The notes under the pieces: model-generated | Told to the model about the DNA's origin: nothing | Seen by the model: the letters and a program-made list of their open reading frames with translations, nothing else | Databases searched by the model: none | Translations under genes and position numbers: made by a program | Assembly (NCBI GenBank): GCA_900548415.1 | Contig: URKO01000100.1 | Coordinates: 1 to 5,617, forward strand | DNA: 5,617 nucleotides | Source of the DNA: an uncultured Porphyromonas sp. | Lineage (GTDB): Bacteria > Bacteroidota > Bacteroidia > Bacteroidales > Porphyromonadaceae | Reading direction: 5' to 3' | Shown: piece after piece, positions 1-4,606 of the stretch | How positions within the stretch are numbered: position 1 is the first letter of the stretch | Layout: the number at the start of each line of letters is the position of its first letter

Positions 1-2
1 GT

Positions 3-101
3 GATCCGTACTGGCTACCTTTGCATCGTGTCCTGGTAGGCTCACGGCGACCTCCGCTAGTTGCTACGGCATTACATCCAGTTAATCTGATATCCAGTTA
101 A
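3..101 (+). other. Open frame at the left edge, possible tail of an upstream gene
   Basis: The frame starting at position 3 stays open for 32 codons to a TAA at 99-101. It begins DPYWLPLHRVLV and ends in HPVNLISS. If real, it would be the C-terminus of a same-strand gene that stops only 3 nt before gene 1 and would include the first copy of the 13-bp repeat. No family is recognisable and a frame of this length is not rare by chance, so this is only a possibility. The alternative is that the stretch is an intergenic promoter region. Confidence 0.15.
16..23 (+). promoter_or_regulatory. Candidate Bacteroidota -7 promoter element (TAccTTTG)
   Basis: The octamer TAccTTTG matches the Bacteroidota sigma-ABfr -7 consensus TAnnTTTG at all six fixed positions. 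It would place a transcript start near 28-32 and give a 5' leader of about 75 nt ahead of the first gene. The matching -33 TTG element would lie before the window starts, so it cannot be checked. The site could also be chance or lie inside the end of an upstream gene. Confidence 0.35.
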
Positions 102-104
102 TCT
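76..104 (+). repeat. 13-bp perfect direct repeat abutting the start codon of gene 1
   Basis: ATCCAGTTAATCT occurs at 76-88 and again at 92-104, separated by GAT; the second copy ends directly at the ATG at 105. No Shine-Dalgarno sequence is visible, as is usual in this phylum. The repeat fills the ribosome-loading region, so a change in copy number would alter the spacing between leader and start codon without touching the reading frame. Whether it is a protein-binding site, a slippage product or neutral is not decidable from one sequence. Confidence 0.7.
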
Positions 105-1679
105 ATGACAAATAAGACTTATCGTCTACTCTTCACACTACTAGCACTCTCTTGGGGTCTATTCCTGACGGCTGCTTGCCAGCCCAATGGACGGCAAAGA
201 GGTGCCGAGCAGCCTCAGAGTGAGACCAACCAAACATTTCTAGCATCGCAGCAGGACTACGACCTGCGTGTCGCTGGCACTGCGTGGGAGGCTGGCGACG
301 AGATCGGTATCTACGTACGTCGCACGGCGCAGAACACCACCTGGTCGGCTGAGCAACTACAGCATAGCAACCTGCACTACAAGACCACTCGTGGTGGGGG
401 GCTAGCGACCTTCGACCCCGCTGACGAGCAGCAGAAGGTGCAGTGGGACTCATCGATGAAGTATGACATCCTCGCTTACTACCCCTACACGGCTCAGACG
501 CAGGAGGGCAAGATCGCTTACAGCGTCGCCAATCAGGCTACGATCAAGCCACTACTTATCTCGGATAATCTCTCAGCCATTGCGCCTGATGTCGCAAAGG
601 AACTAGTCTTTCGTCAGGCACTCGCCTCGCTACGCTTTGAGATGCGCAGTGAGGATGGTGGTTCTCTAGAGGGCGTCCAGGTGCGCATCGTTGGTATGCC
701 GACGACAGGTTCGCTAGACCTCTTGAGTCGTCAGTGGCAGGTCGATGACAGCTCTACGGCTGAGATCTCAGTGCCTGTTACCGTCTTGGGTGCTACCGCT
801 ACGGCCACCGCACTGATCCTACCTATCGAGACGACCACGAGCGAGATGAAGGTACTCTTCACGCTGCCCAACGGACGTACCTACACCTGGCCACTACGTG
901 AGGGGCAGAGCCTTGTCATGGGACAGCAGCGCACCCACACCATCACGCTCAAGGATACCGGCACGGGCAAAGTCGCAGAGGTTGGCCAATACTTCGAGCT
1001 ACCCGCCAAGAAGAATCTCCCTAACACGCTGGAGGTGCAGCACATGCTCCCGAGCAATCCCTCGGCACGCAACTACTTCCTACTATATGATACGAAGATG
1101 CACCTAGCTCACTATGTGGCTTATCCCCTCTACAAGGATTTATTGGAAAAGAATGTCTCACGTAGTAATAATGCTTGGGGCTATGATCCGTACATCTCTA
1201 AGGCGTATCAACCAAACTTGACGGGGGCTTATGACGGCTACTCTCGAGGACATCAAATTCCCAGTGCAGATCGACTCTCCTCTCGGGCGGATAACGCTAG
1301 CACATTCTACTTCTCTAATATGGTACCACAGAAGCAAACCCATAATGGGGGTATCTGGAGTAATCTAGAGGGGCAGGTACGCAATCTTGCTAACAGTGTC
1401 GACACGCTCTATGTAGTGACGGGCGTAGGCTTTGACGATACGAACTATAAGTACACTCGGGATCGAAGTAATGTGGCTTGCCCAGTACCTGACTACTTCT
1501 ATAAGGTAGTCGTATGGCGCGACAAGCAGGAGCGCTGGCACTCCAAGGCGTGGTGCATACCACACGAGGGCTTCTCAGGAAAACCTGACAAATACAAGAA
1601 GACGCTCAGTGAGATGGAGGCGAAGACTGGCTTTGACTTCTTCCCTGCGCTCAACGATGTCAACGTACTTGATAACTAA
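105..1679 (+). CDS. Lipoprotein with N-terminal fimbrillin-like domain and C-terminal DNA/RNA non-specific endonuclease (NUC1)
   Basis: The protein has 524 residues. A signal peptide (residues 1-24) ends in the lipobox LTAAC, so Cys25 should be lipidated and the protein exported to the outer membrane or surface. Residues about 45-285 resemble the fimbrillin/Mfa-like family: the stretch LRVAGTAWEAGDEIGIYV (54-71), YYPY (125-128) and the 'NGRTYTW' strand (256-262) recur in the two downstream proteins. Residues about 295-520 form a NUC1 nuclease: RNYFLLYDT (322-330), the catalytic SRGHQIPSADR (380-390, general base His383), FYFSNMVPQ (401-409) and NGGIWSNLE (414-422), where Asn414 and Glu422 correspond to the Mg-binding Asn and the Glu of Serratia nuclease. 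Ser380 replaces the usual Asp of DRGH. Cys459 and Cys484 could form a disulfide. All expected active-site residues are present, so sugar-nonspecific cleavage of DNA and RNA outside the cytoplasm is likely. It starts a probable three-gene operon, with gene 2 beginning 20 nt downstream. The ATG at 105 gives a complete signal peptide. The nuclease assignment is firm; the fimbrillin-like part rests on paralogy and motif resemblance. Confidence 0.9.
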   Translation: MTNKTYRLLFTLLALSWGLFLTAACQPNGRQRGAEQPQSETNQTFLASQQDYDLRVAGTAWEAGDEIGIYVRRTAQNTTWSAEQLQHSNLHYKTTRGGGLATFDPADEQQKVQWDSSMKYDILAYYPYTAQTQEGKIAYSVANQATIKPLLISDNLSAIAPDVAKELVFRQALASLRFEMRSEDGGSLEGVQVRIVGMPTTGSLDLLSRQWQVDDSSTAEISVPVTVLGATATATALILPIETTTSEMKVLFTLPNGRTYTWPLREGQSLVMGQQRTHTITLKDTGTGKVAEVGQYFELPAKKNLPNTLEVQHMLPSNPSARNYFLLYDTKMHLAHYVAYPLYKDLLEKNVSRSNNAWGYDPYISKAYQPNLTGAYDGYSRGHQIPSADRLSSRADNASTFYFSNMVPQKQTHNGGIWSNLEGQVRNLANSVDTLYVVTGVGFDDTNYKYTRDRSNVACPVPDYFYKVVVWRDKQERWHSKAWCIPHEGFSGKPDKYKKTLSEMEAKTGFDFFPALNDVNVLDN

Positions 1680-1699
1680 TCCGCAGCCGACCTACTATT

Positions 1700-2605
1700 A
1701 TGAATAAGCTACTAACGACAATCTCTATACTACTCACGACGCTACTCCTCGCTACCTCTTGTACCAAGGAGCAGTCTCGCTGCTCCACTTGCCCCGATGC
1801 AGACGGTGCGCAAGCTAAGGACTACATAGTCTTCAAGAGCAACATACGTCTCGGCGGCAAGGAGGTACGCGCCACGGACGAACGCTTTGACGTGAGCGAC
1901 CAGATCGGTGTCTATGCACGTGGAGTGGAGGAGCGCAATAACCTGCACTACCACGCTGTGCCTGGGGGGCAGATAGCCATCTTTCACCCTACGACCACGT
2001 CTGACCGCATCTACCCCAGCACCGTTAAGGAGCTAGACTTCTACGCTTACGCTCCCTACCGCACAGCCGTTCAGAAGGGGATCATACACCTTGATCTGAT
2101 TAAGGAGCCGATCGACCTCCTCTGGGCTCATCACCGTGAGGTGGCACCGCGTGTAGATAAGAAGGAGTACACGCTCCTCTTCGGGCACGTCCTCTCACGC
2201 ATCGTTTTCACCATCCAGGGCCTTCCCGCAGGTGTGACGCTGCAGTCGATGCAGCTACAAGGCATGGTCGTCGAGGGAGATTTTGACGTCCTCACGGGCG
2301 AGCTGCGCACACCGTATAGTTCGAAGGAGACGCTCCCGCTCACCGTTGGTGCAGACAAGCACTCAGCCTCCTCTCTCATCCTTCCTAAGGATATTGTGGA
2401 CGCACAGCTACAGCTCACGCTCAGCAATGGGCGCACCTACACCAAGGAGATCAAGCAGCTGGGCATCATCAGCAACAAGGTCTACTACTATAATATCTCC
2501 CTCGATGGGCAGGACAAGATCTCCATAGACCTTGTCAATGGACAAATCGTAGACTGGGAGGACGATGGCACCGTGTCCAATATCGTTGCCACTCCCATCA
2601 AATAG
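1700..2605 (+). CDS. Fimbrillin family (Mfa-like) lipoprotein
   Basis: The protein has 301 residues. Its signal peptide ends in the lipobox LATSC with Cys21 as the lipidation site, followed by TKEQ, a Lys-acidic start that resembles surface-export signals of Bacteroidota lipoproteins. The mature part is one fimbrillin-like domain. It shows VRATDERFDVSDQIGVYARG (56-75), NNLHYHAVPGGQIAIF (80-95), FYAYAPY (114-120), FGHVLSRIVFTIQGLPAG (161-178), LSNGRTYT (241-248) and the closing VNGQIVDWEDDG (279-290), and most of these blocks have counterparts in the flanking genes. Unlike its neighbours it has no extra C-terminal domain, so it may be the simplest pilin-type or accessory subunit of the set. 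A second cysteine pair, Cys28-x-x-Cys31, lies just after the lipidated cysteine and is unusual for this family. The family builds type V pili or surface adhesins; which role this member plays cannot be told from sequence. It lies 20 nt after gene 1 and 34 nt before gene 3, consistent with co-transcription. Confidence 0.88.
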   Translation: MNKLLTTISILLTTLLLATSCTKEQSRCSTCPDADGAQAKDYIVFKSNIRLGGKEVRATDERFDVSDQIGVYARGVEERNNLHYHAVPGGQIAIFHPTTTSDRIYPSTVKELDFYAYAPYRTAVQKGIIHLDLIKEPIDLLWAHHREVAPRVDKKEYTLLFGHVLSRIVFTIQGLPAGVTLQSMQLQGMVVEGDFDVLTGELRTPYSSKETLPLTVGADKHSASSLILPKDIVDAQLQLTLSNGRTYTKEIKQLGIISNKVYYYNISLDGQDKISIDLVNGQIVDWEDDGTVSNIVATPIK

Positions 2606-2639
2606 CAAACAATCAATAATCACTTAAATAGAACAAGAC
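2606..2639 (+). promoter_or_regulatory. AT-rich translation leader of gene 3
   Basis: The 34-nt gap before the gene 3 start is about 74% A+T by direct count and carries A-rich runs but no Shine-Dalgarno sequence. A-rich, unstructured leaders favour translation initiation in Bacteroidota. The contrast with the 20-nt, less AT-rich gap before gene 2 suggests gene 3 may be translated more strongly than its upstream partners. No clear TAnnTTTG promoter lies inside the gap. Confidence 0.4.
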
Positions 2640-4076
2640 ATGAAGAAACTACTTGTCGGTGCACTCGCACTACTCGCACTCACTGCCTGTAACAAGGACA
2701 ACAAGAGTGAGGCACTCCAGCAGGAGGCGATGCAGTTTGGGTCAAACATCCCAGCGCTCAACCTCCGTATGGCAGGCAACGCCTTCGAGGCAAACGACGC
2801 CATAGGTATCTCTATGACTGGTGACGCTACCGCTACCAACGTAGAGTACAAGACCACGGCAGGAGGTGCTACCGCTACCTTTGCTCCTGCAGCTACTGGA
2901 CTAACCTTTGCCGAGGGACAGACGGTCAACTTCGTCAGCTACTATCCTTACAGCGTTAACGCTACGACCGATCTAGCTATCGACCTGACCAACGATCAGA
3001 CCGACGTCCTCTACTCCAATAACCTGACGGGCATCAAGACCGCTAAGGCTACTAATGGAGCTAACCACGTACTGCAGTTTACGCACAAGCTAGCTCTCGT
3101 GAGCTTCACCATGACTGGTCTACCCGCTGGTACGACTATCACCTTAGCTCAGCTAGAGGGCATCGTCACCACCAGCTCGATGAAGATTGCTGATGGTACG
3201 CTTACCAACGGCACGGCAACAGCTACGCAAAAGATACAGCTCGCTGCTGGCACCTTCGCTCCAACGATCGTCATCCCTGCTACCAATGCTAACGCTAAGC
3301 TAGTCATCAAGCTGAGCGACGGCAAGAGCTACAACTACACCTTCCCAAGCCTCGCTCTCCAGTCTGGCAAGAACCACAAGTTCAACGTCACCCTCGCATC
3401 TGGTGCCATCACAGTAGATCAGGTCAATGGTCAGATCACCGACTGGGACGTCGTAGATGGTGATGACATCATCGTTAATCCCGATGACAATGGTGGTGGT
3501 ACGGAGCCAGAGCCAGAGCCACAGCCCGGCAATGCTGAGCTACTCTTCCCAGGTGCTGACTTTGAGGACTTCGCAGCCTTCAAGGGTACGCTAAACAAAT
3601 TCGGTGTAGGCACTTATTGCTCAGAGGCTACTGGTGCTGGTCGTACGGGTAATGCACTCAAGGTAAGTGGTACAATGGGCGATAAGAATGGTTACTTCTT
3701 CACGGTAGAGAACAAGAGTGGCAAGGAGTTTACAGGCAAGTCCAAGATTACCTTCTACGTCAAGGGTACAGCTACTGGCAAGGGTATCTCTATCAACCTA
3801 TACCCTGCTGATAAAATAGTTCCTGGACTAACGCAGCAAGGCTACTACGCTTACAACCTGGGCAACATCAACAACGCTGACGTTACTATCCAGGATGCTT
3901 CTCACGCAGCTAAGAATCAAAACGACTATGCTGGTAGTGTCAATGCTACCGACTGGGTTAAGGTAACGCTGGACATCAGTGGTAAGGCTCTTGCTAAGAG
4001 AGGATACCTCATTGCCTTCAAGGGTGGTAGTAAGGGTGTCTATGACCTCCTCATTGACGACATCACGATTGAGTAG
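2640..4076 (+). CDS. Fimbrillin family lipoprotein with C-terminal jelly-roll/carbohydrate-binding-like module
   Basis: The protein has 478 residues. A short signal peptide ends in LTAC with Cys17 as the lipidation site, followed by NKDN, a plausible surface-export signal. Residues about 30-272 form a fimbrillin-like domain: NLRMAGNAFEANDAIGISM (41-59), YKTTAGGATATF (70-81), FVSYYPY (98-104), FTHKLALVSFTMTGLPAG (147-164), LSDGKSYNYTF (225-235) and the closing VNGQITDWD (262-270). An acidic Gly/Pro/Glu linker (about 273-298) leads to a separate module (299-478) that starts LLFPGADFED, contains strand-like segments such as KITFYVKG and WVKVTLDIS, and ends LLIDDITIE. That ending is typical of beta-sandwich carbohydrate-binding or galactose-binding-like modules, but its ligand is unknown. 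The gene favours codons such as GCT, AAC, ACC and AAG, and has an AT-rich leader, both of which hint at strong expression. It ends the operon and converges on the minus-strand permease. Lipoprotein and fimbrillin calls are strong; the C-terminal call is by general resemblance. Confidence 0.87.
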   Translation: MKKLLVGALALLALTACNKDNKSEALQQEAMQFGSNIPALNLRMAGNAFEANDAIGISMTGDATATNVEYKTTAGGATATFAPAATGLTFAEGQTVNFVSYYPYSVNATTDLAIDLTNDQTDVLYSNNLTGIKTAKATNGANHVLQFTHKLALVSFTMTGLPAGTTITLAQLEGIVTTSSMKIADGTLTNGTATATQKIQLAAGTFAPTIVIPATNANAKLVIKLSDGKSYNYTFPSLALQSGKNHKFNVTLASGAITVDQVNGQITDWDVVDGDDIIVNPDDNGGGTEPEPEPQPGNAELLFPGADFEDFAAFKGTLNKFGVGTYCSEATGAGRTGNALKVSGTMGDKNGYFFTVENKSGKEFTGKSKITFYVKGTATGKGISINLYPADKIVPGLTQQGYYAYNLGNINNADVTIQDASHAAKNQNDYAGSVNATDWVKVTLDISGKALAKRGYLIAFKGGSKGVYDLLIDDITIE

Positions 4077-4136
4077 TCAGTCACACCAGCGAGCCTCCGT
4101 CGCCTAGCGCGAGAGGTTGCCCGCTAAGGAATAAAC

Positions 4137-4171
4137 GTAGGGACGTACGGCATTGCGCTGTGCGTCCCTAC
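4137..4171. repeat. Hairpin-forming palindrome, diverged copy of the TAGGGACG...CGTCCCTA repeat
   Basis: GTAGGGACG (4137-4145) pairs perfectly with CGTCCCTAC (4163-4171), and the inner bases 4146-4151 can continue the stem to 4157-4162 with two G-U wobbles, leaving a loop of about 5 nt. The outer sequence matches the ends of the larger inverted repeat 50 nt downstream, so both probably belong to one repeat family. It starts 60 nt after the stop codon of gene 3 and could stabilise or end that transcript, but no T-tract follows. Confidence 0.75.
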
Positions 4172-4217
4172 TGCGTTTGACACTTCCGCATGTCTGTTGT
4201 ATCAAGGCAAGACATCG

Positions 4218-4315
4218 CCCTGTAGGGACGCACGATCTGTGCGTCCGTTGTGTCAAAGGTTACAGCGTCAAGGCTTTAACGGGGACGGACGCACAGATCG
4301 TGCGTCCCTACAGGG
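4218..4315. repeat. Perfect 31-bp inverted repeat with 36-nt spacer (REP- or MITE-like)
   Basis: The arm at 4218-4248 (CCCTGTAGGGACGCAC...) is the exact reverse complement of 4285-4315. Each arm is itself palindromic: GGACGCAC and GTGCGTCC flank a 5-nt centre at 4226-4246 and again at 4287-4307, so the DNA can fold as one long hairpin or as two small ones. The tetramer ATCG adjoins the left arm (4214-4217) and lies one base beyond the right arm (4317-4320), a weak hint of a target duplication. No transposase is encoded, so if mobile it would depend on an enzyme supplied elsewhere. Confidence 0.9.
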
Positions 4316-4376
4316 TATCGTCACGACTAGTGTCTAGTCGAGTGCGTTCGTTCCCGTTAAAGGTTACTGCGTCAAG
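4255..4376 (+). repeat. 18-bp direct repeat pair (17 of 18 identical)
   Basis: AAAGGTTACAGCGTCAAG at 4255-4272 recurs as AAAGGTTACTGCGTCAAG at 4359-4376, 104 bp apart. The first copy lies in the spacer of the long inverted repeat and the second outside it. A weaker third version, AAAGGGTTACACGTCA, lies at 4414-4429. In addition, CTTTAACGGG (4274-4283) is the exact reverse complement of 4353-4362. The pattern points to repeated insertion or duplication of a related unit in this spacer. Confidence 0.75.
4324..4340. repeat. Short palindrome CGACTAG-TGT-CTAGTCG
   Basis: Perfect 7-bp arms (4324-4330 and 4334-4340) surround a 3-nt centre. It could be a small hairpin or a dimeric protein-binding site, but it lies between two convergent genes, where operators are uncommon. 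It is most likely part of the repeat cluster. Confidence 0.5.
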
Positions 4377-4471
4377 CTGGTTCGACAACGGACGCTCAGG
4401 CCGAGCCCCCTACAAAGGGTTACACGTCACGGGGAACACAGATCGCTACTCGTCTAGCCGTGCTACGACGG

Positions 4472-4520
4472 AGAAGAAAAGAAAAACAGCCCCCTCACCT
4501 GCTGAGCGGTGAGGGGGCTG
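4472..4520 (-). terminator. Rho-independent terminator of the ABC permease gene
   Basis: CAGCCCCCTCACC (4487-4499) and GGTGAGGGGGCTG (4508-4520) form a perfect 13-bp GC-rich stem with an 8-nt loop. Read on the minus strand, the stem is followed by TTTTTCTTTTCTTCT, a good U-tract. It lies about 80 nt after the permease stop codon. On the plus strand no T-run follows, so it acts mainly for the permease transcript, although the stem could also impede readthrough from the fimbrillin operon. Confidence 0.9.
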
Positions 4521-4564
4521 ATGCGATAAGTCGCTGGGGCTGTGTGGGGGCGTGTGTAGCTTTC

Positions 4565-4606
4565 ACTAACTACTAGCTACTAACTACTAGCCACTAACCA
4601 CTAGAT
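4565..4606. repeat. 14-bp tandem repeat, three copies, overlapping the permease stop codon
   Basis: ACTAACTACTAGCT (4565-4578), ACTAACTACTAGCC (4579-4592) and a diverged third unit, ACTAACCACTAGAT (4593-4606), lie head to tail. The permease stop codon (minus-strand TAG at 4601-4603) lies in the third unit. On the minus strand the units carry TAG triplets, so they would end any readthrough in more than one frame. Such arrays change length by slippage and may vary between strains. Confidence 0.8.

Larger units (their letters stand above)
4077..4600. other. Repeat-rich intergenic region between convergent genes
   Basis: This stretch of 524 bases holds no convincing gene. It contains a hairpin (4137-4171), a long inverted repeat (4218-4315), a small palindrome (4324-4340), an 18-bp direct repeat pair (4255-4272 and 4359-4376), a minus-strand terminator (4472-4520) and a 14-bp tandem repeat (from 4565). 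A forward open frame at 4153-4512 runs straight through the inverted repeat and the terminator stem and is best seen as non-coding. Confidence 0.8.

Noticed and set aside
396..1969. Runs of six G at 396-401 and 1964-1969, at equivalent codons of genes 1 and 2, as phase-variation tracts
   Set aside because: Six bases is short for frequent slippage, and the matching position follows from a shared Gly-Gly motif.
1700..2605. Gene 2 as an immunity protein for a nuclease toxin
   Set aside because: It is a lipoprotein paralogue of its neighbours with fimbrillin-type motifs, and an exported nuclease of this type does not need a cytoplasmic immunity partner.
133..2929. Several minus-strand and alternate-frame open frames over the fimbrillin-type genes
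   Set aside because: They overlap strongly supported genes, have no recognisable domains and are explained by the GC-rich codon structure of the opposite strand.
4218..4315. Long inverted repeat as an intrinsic terminator
   Set aside because: No T-tract follows on either strand and the spacer is too long for a typical terminator loop.
4130..4440. CRISPR-like array
   Set aside because: The repeats are few, unevenly spaced and mutually inverted, without regular spacers or nearby cas genes.
4153..4512. Forward open frame of 119 codons in the intergenic region
   Set aside because: It crosses the inverted repeat, the direct repeats and the terminator stem. Its product is rich in Arg and Ser with no recognisable motif, and it has no plausible leader.
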